The translations under genes were made by a program, and so were the position numbers. Shown here one piece after another: positions 9,472 to 17,589 of a stretch of DNA of 64,000 bases. The notes under the pieces were generated by a model that worked only from the letters and a program-made list of their open reading frames with translations, was not told the DNA's origin and searched no databases. How positions within the stretch are numbered: position 1 is the first letter of the stretch; the number at the start of each line of letters is the position of its first letter. The stretch is from contig NZ_GL890985.1 of assembly GCF_000212815.1 (NCBI RefSeq), forward strand, positions 1,015,198-1,079,197. The letters run 5' to 3'. The stretch comes from Streptococcus sanguinis SK49 (GTDB lineage Bacteria > Bacillota > Bacilli > Lactobacillales > Streptococcaceae).

Positions 9472-10557
9472 ATGAAAATAGAAGAATGTAAGCAAATTTC
9501 AATTCTTGATGTAGCCAATCGTTTAGGTATCTCCTGTAAACAAGTTTCTAGCCGTGTCTATGAACATCCTGAACACGATTCATTCCGAATTTTTTCAACT
9601 ACCAATACTTTTAAATGGTTTTCAAGAGATATTCAAGGTGATGTTATTGATTTTGTTCGACTTGTTAAGGGAATCTCTTTTAAAGAAGCTCTAGCTTTTC
9701 TTTCTGAAGAACCTTTTCAAAAAGAAGCTGTTCAAGAAAAAAGAGAGAGACCATTTTATTATACTTTAAAGAGAGTAGAAGATTCTAACTGTAGTCTGGC
9801 CAGATATTACTTAACAAAATGTAGAGGAATCTCAGAAGAAATCATACAAAAGATGATTCAACAAGGTTTGATAGCACAAGCTAGTTGGAAAACAAATGAG
9901 ACAGTTGAACCAGTTATCGTTTTTAAAAGCTTTGATCATCGTCACAAGCTGCAGGCAGCAAGCTTACAAGGGATATATAAGAATCACTCTCTTCCTAGAG
10001 AGAGGTTAAAAACGATTCTAAAAGGAAGCTATGGACATGTTGGAATATCCTTTGACATTGGTAAACCAAATAGACTGGTCTTTTGTGAATCGTTCATCGA
10101 CTTAATGAGTTATTACGAGCTACATCAACAAAATCTATCAGATATTCGCTTGGTATCTATGGAGGGATTAAAAAGGTCTGTTGTCGCTTATCAAACTTTA
10201 CGACTGATAGCTGAAGAAAATCAGAAGTTGGAATTTTTAGATACAGTAACACCTTCAAAGTTATTGTCTTTGATCAATACAATTCGTGATACCACCAGCT
10301 ATTTTGATAATCATCCTGATTTATTGACACTGGCAGTAGATTGTGATGATGCAGGTAAAGATTTTTCTGATAAGTTATCTAGATCAGGATTTCCTGTTTT
10401 ACTGGATTTACCTGATAATGAGTCTGGGAAAGAAAAACGAGACTGGAATGATGTCCTTAGAGAAAAGAAATCAGATTTACAATTGATGATCGAGACTGCA
10501 AAAGAGACATTGAGGAATCAACCAGTAAGGCAAACCTCTCAATGTTTAGAATTGTGA
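9472..10557 (+). CDS. TOPRIM-domain primase-like protein (DUF3991/Toprim_2 type)
   Basis: 361 residues. The N-terminal 80 residues align in pattern with the zinc-binding domain of DnaG-type primases (GDVIDFVRLVKGISFKEAL), but the metal-binding Cys/His set is missing (FKWFSRDIQGD where a Cys pair is expected). The TOPRIM domain shows VFCESFIDLMSYYE (about 203-216; catalytic Glu) and the acidic motif LAVDCDDAGKDF (about 285-296). It probably makes primers or handles single-stranded DNA during conjugative transfer or replication. The gene starts 10 bases after the previous one, so it is likely in the same operon. Confidence 0.8.
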   Translation: MKIEECKQISILDVANRLGISCKQVSSRVYEHPEHDSFRIFSTTNTFKWFSRDIQGDVIDFVRLVKGISFKEALAFLSEEPFQKEAVQEKRERPFYYTLKRVEDSNCSLARYYLTKCRGISEEIIQKMIQQGLIAQASWKTNETVEPVIVFKSFDHRHKLQAASLQGIYKNHSLPRERLKTILKGSYGHVGISFDIGKPNRLVFCESFIDLMSYYELHQQNLSDIRLVSMEGLKRSVVAYQTLRLIAEENQKLEFLDTVTPSKLLSLINTIRDTTSYFDNHPDLLTLAVDCDDAGKDFSDKLSRSGFPVLLDLPDNESGKEKRDWNDVLREKKSDLQLMIETAKETLRNQPVRQTSQCLEL

Positions 10558-10607
10558 TAACAAAATCAAGATGTTTTAGCTAATATTAGAATGAAGGAGG
10601 ATCGTAT

Positions 10608-10841
10608 ATGACCATTATTGAACGCTTAGAAGAAAAGGTCACTAGGCAAGAAAGCAAGGTAGCAAGAGAGTCAGAAAAACTAGCTGCTTATAAAGAGCAA
10701 CTAGAGACAGCGATGTTTGCGACGTTCAAAAGGCGTCAAAGCATTAGTCACATGAGTTTTGAAGAAGCTCTTGACCATGCATTTGGCAAAGAAAGACAAT
10801 TCGATGATTCTGAATTTAGAAAGGATGAAATGAGTGAATGA
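10608..10841 (+). CDS. Small coiled-coil ICE protein (DUF5965-like)
   Basis: 77 residues. The first 40 form a heptad-like helix with many Lys and Glu, and the rest is acidic. AAGGAGG at 10594-10600 supports the start. The stop region overlaps the next gene by four bases (ATGA), indicating translational coupling. Similar small proteins lie beside primase-like genes in streptococcal ICEs; I believe this is the DUF5965 group but could not check. No function can be assigned. Confidence 0.7.
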   Translation: MTIIERLEEKVTRQESKVARESEKLAAYKEQLETAMFATFKRRQSISHMSFEEALDHAFGKERQFDDSEFRKDEMSE

Positions 10842-11221
10842 CAAAAGATTGGAATTTTAATCAACCATTAGAAAGCAAATCAGAAAATCAAGAAGATCCA
10901 GATAAAATTGCGGCCTTATTTGGAAATCATCAAGGAGGTAATGATGTAAATTATGAAGCAGCTTTTCAAAAGCGTAAACAAGCACCTGTGACGGAATCAA
11001 ATTCTAGTTCTAAACCCAAAGTTACAGAGGTTAGAACAGGAAAAGAGACAGATATCACTACAAGTTATCAGCAACATCTTAAAAGACTGATTGCGGATAA
11101 CAATAGCGATATTCAAAGTAGTCAAAAGAAAATTGAAGAGCTACATACTTTGATTGACACAAAGAATAAAGACAATAAGAAATTGCAGTCCATTTATGAT
11201 GCGATTTCCGAATTACACTAA
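10838..11221 (+). CDS. Small ICE protein with C-terminal coiled coil (DUF5945-like)
   Basis: 127 residues starting MTKDWNFNQPLES. The first half is polar and likely disordered and contains the fragment KIAALFGNHQGG; the last 50 residues form a coiled coil. The start overlaps the previous gene by four bases. It probably interacts with its partner or with transfer DNA, but this is only inferred from the layout. A terminator follows directly after the stop. Confidence 0.7.
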   Translation: MTKDWNFNQPLESKSENQEDPDKIAALFGNHQGGNDVNYEAAFQKRKQAPVTESNSSSKPKVTEVRTGKETDITTSYQQHLKRLIADNNSDIQSSQKKIEELHTLIDTKNKDNKKLQSIYDAISELH

Positions 11222-11247
11222 GCAGTCTTGATAGGCTGCTTTTTTTG
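11220..11247 (+). terminator. Intrinsic terminator
   Basis: Stem AGCAGTC / GGCTGCT with a short loop and a run of seven T, directly after the DUF5945-like gene. It lies before the following small gene, so transcription into that gene is probably reduced or re-initiated. Confidence 0.75.
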
Positions 11248-11258
11248 AGAGGTTATAG

Positions 11259-11531
11259 ATGTTTACAACATTTTTTAAGAAAAAACAAGACAATAGTGAT
11301 GTATTTAAGCAACTAATTCATCGACTATCTGATATGTCTGTCCAAGATCTTGAAAAAATAGACCGACTGCTAGATATCATTTTCACTCCAGATCAAGGAT
11401 CAGAACAACTAAAAACAGAATCAACTTATAGAGAAGAAACTTTGGACGACACATTAAAGGAAGCTAAGAATCAACTTCATAAGGAACAATTGGAGAAGAA
11501 TTTAGAGAGATTTAGGAAAAATAGTCAATAA
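11259..11531 (+). CDS. Small acidic/basic helical ICE protein, unknown function
   Basis: 90 residues, MFTTFFKKKQDN at the start, with charged helices and no membrane segment. GAGAGG lies about 8 bases before the ATG. It sits between a terminator and the pezA promoter. The family is not recognised; the position is typical of the small genes just before pezAT in Tn5252-type elements. Confidence 0.6.
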   Translation: MFTTFFKKKQDNSDVFKQLIHRLSDMSVQDLEKIDRLLDIIFTPDQGSEQLKTESTYREETLDDTLKEAKNQLHKEQLEKNLERFRKNSQ

Positions 11532-11532
11532 C

Positions 11533-11571
11533 GCACCAATTTTGGTGCATTGTGCTTTTTTATGCTATAAT
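11533..11571 (+). promoter_or_regulatory. pezA promoter with palindromic operator
   Basis: Palindrome GCACCAA-TT-TTGGTGC (11533-11548) is followed by an extended -10, TGCTATAAT (TATAAT at 11566-11571). The palindrome covers the expected -35 position, which fits autorepression by PezA bound to PezT. A second copy of this arrangement occurs at 30361-30399. Confidence 0.75.
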
Positions 11572-11598
11572 TGAATTATAAAAATAAAGGAGTTTGCC

Positions 11599-12075
11599 AT
11601 GATTGGAAAGAACATAAAATCCTTACGTAAAACACATGACTTAACACAAGACGACTTTGCCCGAATTGTAGGTATTTCACGAAATAGTCTGAGTCGTTAT
11701 GAAAATGGAACGAGTTCAGTCTCTACGGAATTAATTGACATCATTTGTCAGAAGTTTAATGTATCTTATGTCGATATTGTAGGAGAAGATAAAATGCTCA
11801 ATCCTGTTGAAGATTATGAATTGACTTTAAAAATTGAAATTGTGAAAGAAAGAGGTTCTAATCTATTATCTCGACTCTATCGCTATCAAGATAGTCAGGG
11901 AATTAGCATTGATGATGAATCTAATCCTTGGATTTTAATGAGTGATGATCTATCTGACTTGATTCATACGAGTATCTATTTAGTAGAAACTTTTGATGAA
12001 ATAGAGAGATATAGCGGTTATTTGGATGGAATTGAACGTATGTTAGAGATATCTGAAAAACGGATGGTAGCCTAA
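11599..12075 (+). CDS. pezA: PezA antitoxin / Xre-type repressor (first copy)
   Basis: 158 residues, the length of pneumococcal PezA. The N-terminal helix-turn-helix (about 5-60) shows LTQDDFARIVGISRNSLSRY; the C-terminal helical part binds and neutralises the PezT kinase. AAAGGAG precedes the ATG. The stop and the pezT start overlap (TAATG). It should repress its own operon through the palindrome at 11533-11548. A second, diverged copy lies at 30427-30903. Confidence 0.92.
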   Translation: MIGKNIKSLRKTHDLTQDDFARIVGISRNSLSRYENGTSSVSTELIDIICQKFNVSYVDIVGEDKMLNPVEDYELTLKIEIVKERGSNLLSRLYRYQDSQGISIDDESNPWILMSDDLSDLIHTSIYLVETFDEIERYSGYLDGIERMLEISEKRMVA

Positions 12076-12845
12076 TGGAAATCCAAGATTATACCGATAG
12101 TGAATTCAAACATGCTTTAGAGCGGAACATTCGCTCACTGACAAGAGGAAAAAAGTCCAGTAAGCAACCTATAGCGATTTTGCTTGGAGGGCAAAGTGGT
12201 GCTGGTAAGACTACAATTCATCGTATTAAACAGAAAGAATTTCAAGGAAATATTGTTATCATAGATGGTGATAGTTTTCGTTCTCAGCATCCACACTATT
12301 TAGAACTGCAGCAAGAATATGGCAAAGACAGTGTTGAATACACCAAATATTTTGCAGGTAAAATGGTAGAGTCTTTAGTAACAGAATTGAGTAGTTTGGG
12401 ATACAATCTTTTGATAGAGGGAACTTTACGAACAGTTGATGTTCCAAAGAAAACAGCACAACTCTTGAAAAATAAGGGATATGAGGTACAATTAGCCATA
12501 ATCGCAACCAAGCCCGAATTGTCCTATCTGAGTACTCTTATCCGATACGAAGAACTGTATGCTGTCAACCCAAATCAAGCACGCGCAACTCCAAAAGAAC
12601 ATCATGATCTCATTGTAAATCATCTAGTTGATAATACACGGCAATTGGAAGAACTAGCTATCTTTGAAAGAATTCAAATTTACCAACGAGATAGAAGTTG
12701 TGTATATGATTCAGGAGAAGATAAAACTTCAGCAGAAACCGTTCTTCATGATTTACTATTTGGAGAATGGAATCAAGTTGAGAAAGAGATGCTTAAATCT
12801 GGAGAAGAAAGATTGAAAGATTTAACGAATCGAAATGATTGTTAG
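12075..12845 (+). CDS. pezT: PezT zeta-type toxin kinase (first copy)
   Basis: 256 residues. Zeta toxins phosphorylate UDP-N-acetylglucosamine and so block peptidoglycan synthesis when the antitoxin is lost. Walker A GGQSGAGKTT is at about 38-47, and IIDGDSFRSQHP (about 62-73) supplies the catalytic Asp and substrate Arg. Translation is coupled to pezA by a one-base overlap. It stabilises the ICE by post-segregational killing. The gene appears intact. Confidence 0.92.
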   Translation: MEIQDYTDSEFKHALERNIRSLTRGKKSSKQPIAILLGGQSGAGKTTIHRIKQKEFQGNIVIIDGDSFRSQHPHYLELQQEYGKDSVEYTKYFAGKMVESLVTELSSLGYNLLIEGTLRTVDVPKKTAQLLKNKGYEVQLAIIATKPELSYLSTLIRYEELYAVNPNQARATPKEHHDLIVNHLVDNTRQLEELAIFERIQIYQRDRSCVYDSGEDKTSAETVLHDLLFGEWNQVEKEMLKSGEERLKDLTNRNDC

Positions 12846-12923
12846 ATCTCAAATTATAAAATAAACTATACTTATAATTTTTGTTAGTTGTTTGAGCTGG
12901 GCGAAAAGTTTTTAAAATCAAAA

Positions 12924-12970
12924 AAAACGCATAGTATCAGGTGTTGAAAAAGCTTGATATTATGCGTTTT
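12924..12970. terminator. Hairpin, probable bidirectional terminator
   Basis: Arms AACGCATAGTATCAGG and CTTGATATTATGCGTT pair with two mismatches and are flanked by A- and T-runs. It lies about 80 bases after pezT and marks the end of the conserved ICE block and the start of the cargo. Confidence 0.65.
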
Positions 12971-13048
12971 CTTGTGGGAAGATTTACTCCATTTTCTTCA
13001 GGAATTAAGATTTTGTCCAGCCTCAAAAGTTCTAATCAATTTTAATAA

Positions 13049-13495
13049 CTCAGAAAAAGAAGACTGACAAAATTTAACTTAACAGACGAAACTATAAAAG
13101 TTGGCGACTTGAAATTGGATAAATCACAATTTGACATTCCAAAGAAAGTGACCATCCTTTCTTCACGAGTTGCACCAGTCTATAAAAATGTCAATGGCGA
13201 AAGCATTGCGACAGAAGAAGTAGCTAAAATTACTTGCTCTGTACAAGATACAGACAAAATCCAAGCCTTGAAAGACCTGGGCTATTCCCTTGATGACCTC
13301 AAGGGTATTCGCTTGGAGATTGTAGACAATCTTGACAAGTTGGCTAAATCCGTTGAAAAGGATGAGCTGAACTCACTTGTAGTAGAACTTGTCAATCCAG
13401 AAGTCCACCTTAGTTGGCGAGCTAATAATAATGGTGGTGGAAATTGGGGAGGCTTAAAACTAGTGGCAACTGATATTAAATTTATTGGAGCCTAG
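13049..13495 (+). pseudogene. Accessory protein of a rolling-circle/mobilizable element, probably N-terminally truncated
   Basis: The frame is open from 13049; the only usable start is TTG 13109, which gives 128 residues and has no ribosome binding site. Protein-like sequence continues upstream of it (FNLTDETIKVGD), so the original start is probably lost. The C-terminal WRANNNGGGNWGGL is Gly/Asn rich. It ends 2 bases before a Rep-like gene. Small proteins in this position accompany Rep/MobT genes (as DUF961 proteins do in Tn916-type elements), but I cannot assign a family. I take it as the remnant of an inserted mobilizable element. Confidence 0.4.
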
Positions 13496-13497
13496 AC

Positions 13498-13947
13498 ATG
13501 GATAACTCAGTGATGTTAGACTACTTAGCCGTAACGATTAAATGCTTAGCTCCAGATGATGTCATTGAGAAAATCCTCATTCTTCCTAAAGATAAGTTTG
13601 TTCTCAATGAATGGGGGATAAACAAGTACCAAAGGCATTATGCCTTCTCAGAGATAAAGGTTAACTTCAATAAAGACTGGGAATCAAAAATGGGAGTTTT
13701 TATCGAACTGAGAGGGCAGGGGTGCCGTCAGTATGAAGAATACATGGAAAGCAATGTCAATAACTGGGTAACCCTGATGAAACGCATTTCTGAATGCCAT
13801 AGTAACTTTACAAGACTAGATATCGCCAATGATATTTTTGATGATAGCCTATCCGTCCCGCTTATTTATAGTTATTGTAAAAAGCAAAAAGACACCATGA
13901 GAGGAGCTGTAGAAAGGCTGGAAAAGTTGATTAATAATAAGAACTAA
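13498..13947 (+). pseudogene. Rolling-circle replication initiator (Rep_trans type), shortened
   Basis: 149 residues. The N-terminal part has features of the replication-initiation-factor family related to MobT: MGVFIELRGQGCRQYEEYM and FTRLDIANDIFD (acidic metal-site region). Family members are usually 300-400 residues. Here the sequence jumps from YSYCKKQKD to a short helical tail RGAVERLEKLINN, which suggests an internal deletion that joins the N- and C-termini, removing the catalytic Tyr region. It is probably non-functional debris of a mobilizable element that landed between pezT and the marR gene. Confidence 0.6.
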
Positions 13948-13980
13948 GTGTTGAAAGGAGGATACTGCCTCCTTCTCTAT

Positions 13981-14029
13981 TTGACATAGATATTTTTTTA
14001 GGATATAATTTAATCCGAAATCAGACTAA
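13981..14029 (+). promoter_or_regulatory. Consensus promoter with MarR-like operator
   Basis: TTGACA (13981-13986), a 17-base spacer and TATAAT (14004-14009). Directly after the -10 is the near-palindrome TTAATCCGA-AA-TCAGACTAA (14010-14029), placed where a bound MarR protein would block transcription. This makes autorepression of the marR-uvrA-like operon likely. Confidence 0.8.
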
Positions 14030-14049
14030 AAGAGATGTAAGGAATTATT

Positions 14050-14520
14050 TTGGAAACAGATTTTATAAAGCAATTATCAGTACAAGAGAAAGAATTCTCA
14101 TCTCTTTATCGTGTCATGGCTAAGAATTTTGGGCTATCTGAGAGTAGCGTGTGGGTCTGTTATTTTTTATTAGTAAATAGTGGTGATATCACTCAGCAGG
14201 ACTTGGTTGAACAGATGATGTTCCCAAAACAAACCATTCACTCTTCGGTAAAAAAGTTGAGTGCTGACCAATATGTAAGGGTGACGCCACTACCAAGTTC
14301 TCGTAAGAGTAAGAAATTGTCCTTGACTGAAAAAGGCAAAACTTATATAGAGATGACCGTTGCTAAAATAGTGGAAGCAGAAAAAGAAGCAATAAGGGGC
14401 ATGGGGCAAGAGGATATGCAAAAATATGTTGAACTTCAAGGAAAATATCTAACTCTTGTGAAGAATGAATTTACTAAAGCTGAGCTGTTAACTTTAACTG
14501 ACAATATGGAGAATAATTGA
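14050..14520 (+). CDS. MarR-family transcriptional regulator
   Basis: 156 residues from a TTG start; AAGGAA at 14039-14044 gives good spacing and there is no nearby ATG. The winged helix is visible: ITQQDLVEQMMFPKQTIHSSVKKL as recognition region (about 56-79) and a wing with SSRKSKKLSLTEKG. It overlaps the UvrA-like gene (TGATG), so it should control that gene together with itself. MarR proteins usually respond to small toxic compounds, which fits a drug-responsive operon. Confidence 0.85.
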   Translation: METDFIKQLSVQEKEFSSLYRVMAKNFGLSESSVWVCYFLLVNSGDITQQDLVEQMMFPKQTIHSSVKKLSADQYVRVTPLPSSRKSKKLSLTEKGKTYIEMTVAKIVEAEKEAIRGMGQEDMQKYVELQGKYLTLVKNEFTKAELLTLTDNMENN

Positions 14521-16796
14521 TGGAAATAGATAGTATTGAAATTTTTGGTGCTAAAGAGCACAATCTAAAAGACTTTGATGTGACGATTCCTAAGAATAAG
14601 CTAGTGGTTTTTGCAGGTGTTTCAGGTTCGGGGAAGTCTTCCCTTGTCTTTGATACGCTAGCAAGAGAAAGTAGTAGACAGTGGCAGGATAGTTATCCTC
14701 TCTTTTTACGGAACAAGCTACCTCACTATGAGCGTCCTCACGTAGACGAAATTAAAAATTTACCCCCATCTATCGTTGTCAATCAGAAAGCTTTAAGGAC
14801 TAATACTCGTTCAACAGTCGGGACGGCTATGGACATTGCTCCGCTTATTCGTCTGCTGTTTTCACGGGTTGGTCAACCGAGTGCGGGTGGCTCAATGGCT
14901 TATTCTTTCAATCATCCTGCAGGGATGTGTCCTATTTGTACTGGGATTGGGAAGGTTTATCAGTTAATTGAGGATAAGATTTTTGATACCACAAAATCAT
15001 TGAATGAAGGTGCTATTAATTTTAGTCAATTTTCGAGTGGCTGGCAGGCTTATCTTTACAAAAATAATCCTTTACTTGATGCAGATAAAAAGTTAGCTGA
15101 TTTTTCTGAGGAAGAATGGCAGATTTTGCGAGAAGGAAGCGATGAAATAGTCAAGGTTGAATTTCGTTCTAATAATACGGGGAGTGTGGACCGTGTTGAC
15201 TATGAAGGTGTAATTCCGCGTTTCTACCGCCTCTATCTGAAAAGGGATATTTCTAAGCTGAAAAAATCATTGCAAGAAGAAGTGCTATCTCTTGTCATCC
15301 AGGTACCTTGTGCCAGTTGTGAAGGCTCAGGACTAAACCCCAAGGCCTTAGCTTCTAAGATAAACGGGCATAATATTGTTGACTATATGAACTTATCAGT
15401 CAGTGAACTCTTGCCTTTACTTGAAGAAGTTGATAGTCCTTTAGGTCAATCATTAGTTGCACAAATCAAGTATGCTATTAAGCGGATGGAGACAGTTGGG
15501 ATTGGTTATTTATCTTTGTCTCGGAAGACAGAAACCTTATCAGGTGGTGAGATACAACGGGTCAAGTTGGTGCGACACATTGGTTCCAGCCTAAGTAATG
15601 TCAACTACGTTTTTGATGAACCGACTGCAGGTCTGCACCCTCATGATGCCGAGAAAATCGGTCAGCTCTTGTTGGATTTAAGAGATAAGCACAACAATAT
15701 TTTGGTTGTGGAACATAGCCGACAAATGTTAGCTTTAGCGGATGAAGTCATTGAATTGGGACCATTGGCTGGTCGGGAAGGCGGTAGGCTAATTTTTCAA
15801 GGAAGTCTTGTAGAGTTGCAAAAAGCTGACACCTTCACAACCCGTGTCCTAAAACAACCACTTAGACTGAATCAAGACCCACTAGCTTGGACAGAATATT
15901 TTGCCATCAAAGATGCTACTGCAAATAATCTTAAACAGGTTAATACAAAAATCCCTAAGGGAATCTTGACCGCAGTAACGGGTGTCGCGGGTTCAGGGAA
16001 GAGCTCTCTGATTGGTGTCGAATTTATCGAAAATTACCCAGATGCCATTATCATCGATCAAAAACCTATTGGTACCTCCATTCGTTCCACACCAGCAACT
16101 TACTTAGGAATAATGGATGAAATTCGAAAATTATTTGCCAAAGCCAACAATGTAACCCCTAGTTGGTTTAGCTATAATTCAAAAGGTGCTTGTCCAATTT
16201 GCAAGGGAACTGGAAAAAACGTTTATGACATGGCTTTTGCGGATTCAGTTGAGGTCGTTTGTGAGGAGTGCGGGGGTCACCGTTATAATCCTAAAGCGCT
16301 CAGCTATCGTTATCAGAATTTCACAATTGAAGAGATTTTGAATCTAACTGTCGAAGAAGCATTAACAGTTTTTTCTTCGAACGATAAGATTTGTCAATCT
16401 CTGTCAGTCATGAAGGAAGTTGGCTTAGATTATCTGACTTTAGGTCAGCCCACAAGTACCTTGTCAGGTGGAGAAGTGCAACGAGTTAAGTTAGCTAGTA
16501 AGTTACAAGAGTCAGGACAAATCTTTGTTCTCGACGAACCAAGCACAGGTCTGCATGGTAAGGATGTTGAACAACTGCTTAGTTTACTAAGACGCCTCGT
16601 CAATCAAGGGAATACGGTTGTGATGATTGAACATCGCTTAGAACTTATTGCTCAAGCTGATTGGATAATTGATTTAGGACCCGAGGGCGGAAAGAATGGG
16701 GGTTATATTTTATTCGAAGGCAAACCAAGAGATATTATCAGTTGTGAAGAGTCTCAAACGGGGAAATATTTGAAAGAAATTTTAAATTTCAGTTAA
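14520..16796 (+). CDS. UvrA-like ABC ATPase without transport domain
   Basis: 758 residues, shorter than housekeeping UvrA (about 940), so it is a UvrA paralogue. Two ATPase halves: GVSGSGKSS (about 33-41) and GVAGSGKSS (about 485-493); two LSGGE signatures; Walker B VFDEPTAGLH and VLDEPSTGLH. Zinc-binding CxxC sets are kept (CPICTG, CASCEG, CPICKG, CEECGG). Short UvrA paralogues (DrrC and UvrA2 types) protect against DNA-binding drugs. Co-transcription with a MarR regulator suggests inducible resistance to a DNA-damaging compound. ATG 14520 overlaps the marR stop. Confidence 0.85.
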   Translation: MEIDSIEIFGAKEHNLKDFDVTIPKNKLVVFAGVSGSGKSSLVFDTLARESSRQWQDSYPLFLRNKLPHYERPHVDEIKNLPPSIVVNQKALRTNTRSTVGTAMDIAPLIRLLFSRVGQPSAGGSMAYSFNHPAGMCPICTGIGKVYQLIEDKIFDTTKSLNEGAINFSQFSSGWQAYLYKNNPLLDADKKLADFSEEEWQILREGSDEIVKVEFRSNNTGSVDRVDYEGVIPRFYRLYLKRDISKLKKSLQEEVLSLVIQVPCASCEGSGLNPKALASKINGHNIVDYMNLSVSELLPLLEEVDSPLGQSLVAQIKYAIKRMETVGIGYLSLSRKTETLSGGEIQRVKLVRHIGSSLSNVNYVFDEPTAGLHPHDAEKIGQLLLDLRDKHNNILVVEHSRQMLALADEVIELGPLAGREGGRLIFQGSLVELQKADTFTTRVLKQPLRLNQDPLAWTEYFAIKDATANNLKQVNTKIPKGILTAVTGVAGSGKSSLIGVEFIENYPDAIIIDQKPIGTSIRSTPATYLGIMDEIRKLFAKANNVTPSWFSYNSKGACPICKGTGKNVYDMAFADSVEVVCEECGGHRYNPKALSYRYQNFTIEEILNLTVEEALTVFSSNDKICQSLSVMKEVGLDYLTLGQPTSTLSGGEVQRVKLASKLQESGQIFVLDEPSTGLHGKDVEQLLSLLRRLVNQGNTVVMIEHRLELIAQADWIIDLGPEGGKNGGYILFEGKPRDIISCEESQTGKYLKEILNFS

Positions 16797-16841
16797 AATA
16801 CGTCAATTGCTTCTAATCAGACAAAACCACATTATAAAAAC

Positions 16842-16876
16842 AAAAAAGCCTAGAAACGTTGATTTCATAGGCTTTT
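16842..16876. terminator. Bidirectional intrinsic terminator
   Basis: AAAAGCCTA ... TAGGCTTTT hairpin with A- and T-runs on the two sides. It can end the UvrA-like operon on the plus strand and the small divergent ORF (16892-17047) on the minus strand. Confidence 0.8.
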
Positions 16877-16891
16877 GGTATATTGTCTTAC

Positions 16892-17047
16892 TTAACTTCT
16901 GATAAGTAGAAGATTTATATTTGTAGTTAATCTTATGCCCTTGTAAAATTTTTGTATTTTTGAATGTTTTCTTAAGAAATAATATTTAAAATACAGAGAT
17001 AAAATATATCCAAATAAAGAATAGTGTAAAATTTGAATTACCTTCAT
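16892..17047 (-). CDS. Possible small hydrophobic basic peptide
   Basis: 51 codons starting MKVIQILHYSLFGYILSLYF. GAAAGGA lies 5 bases before the ATG and TATAAT 16 bases before it on the minus strand, and a terminator follows the stop, so all parts of a transcription unit are present. One membrane segment is followed by a basic tail (RKHSKIQKFYKG). It is divergent from the LytTR gene, with the LytTR-type direct repeats in between. It might be a peptide pheromone, bacteriocin-like peptide or small toxin; there is no double-Gly leader. Unproven. Confidence 0.42.
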   Translation of the reverse strand: MKVIQILHYSLFGYILSLYFKYYFLRKHSKIQKFYKGIRLTTNINLLLIRS

Positions 17048-17156
17048 AGCTTTCCTTTCATATTATAATAGTTTATCAAATGAAGAAAGATTAGTATTAT
17101 TGAGATACTAAAAAGTATCTATTTCATCATGAAATGTCTAAATTAAGAAAATTTCT

Positions 17157-17189
17157 ACCATTTGAGATAGTATAGAAACCATTTGAGAT
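17157..17189 (+). promoter_or_regulatory. Direct repeat typical of LytTR regulator binding
   Basis: ACCATTTGAGAT occurs at 17157-17168 and again at 17178-17189, exactly 21 bases apart, i.e. two helical turns, as in ComE/BlpR-type boxes. A TATAAT at 17193-17198 and an extended -10 TGATAAGAT (17216-17224) lie downstream, ahead of the LytTR gene. Which -10 is used cannot be decided here. Confidence 0.72.
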
Positions 17190-17247
17190 TTTTATAATTT
17201 AATTTCCATCATTCTGATAAGATTAAACTGATTGAAGGAGGCTAAAT

Positions 17248-17556
17248 ATGAAAGACTACATTTTATATCAAGATAGAGCTATAGTAAAGGTACCACTCTC
17301 TAAAATTTATTTTGTTACAACTCACCCAACAAAAGCTCATGCTGTTCTTTTTGTAACAGCCGAAGGGAATTTTAAAGCTTCAACCTCACTATCCAAAATT
17401 GAAGCAGAAAGTACAGAAGAACTTATTAGATGCCATAGAAAGTTTCTTGTGAATAAAGATAAAATAACAGGATTTAACCATGAGACAAGAACGATTATGT
17501 TTCTGGATGATAGTGTATCAGACATTGCTTGTTCTAAAGACACTTTACAATATTAA
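17248..17556 (+). CDS. Stand-alone LytTR DNA-binding protein (BlpS-like)
   Basis: 102 residues consisting of a single LytTR domain without a receiver, as in pneumococcal BlpS. Visible features are LIRCHRKFLVNKDKITGF and the basic and aromatic strands of the family. AAGGAGG precedes the ATG. It is followed after 33 bases by a full BlpR-like response regulator and preceded by direct repeats that such proteins bind, so the pair probably autoregulates. It likely acts as a modulator of the neighbouring regulator at shared sites. Confidence 0.8.
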   Translation: MKDYILYQDRAIVKVPLSKIYFVTTHPTKAHAVLFVTAEGNFKASTSLSKIEAESTEELIRCHRKFLVNKDKITGFNHETRTIMFLDDSVSDIACSKDTLQY

Positions 17557-17589
17557 AAAATCAGTGGAAAAATATATAAGAGTGAAATA

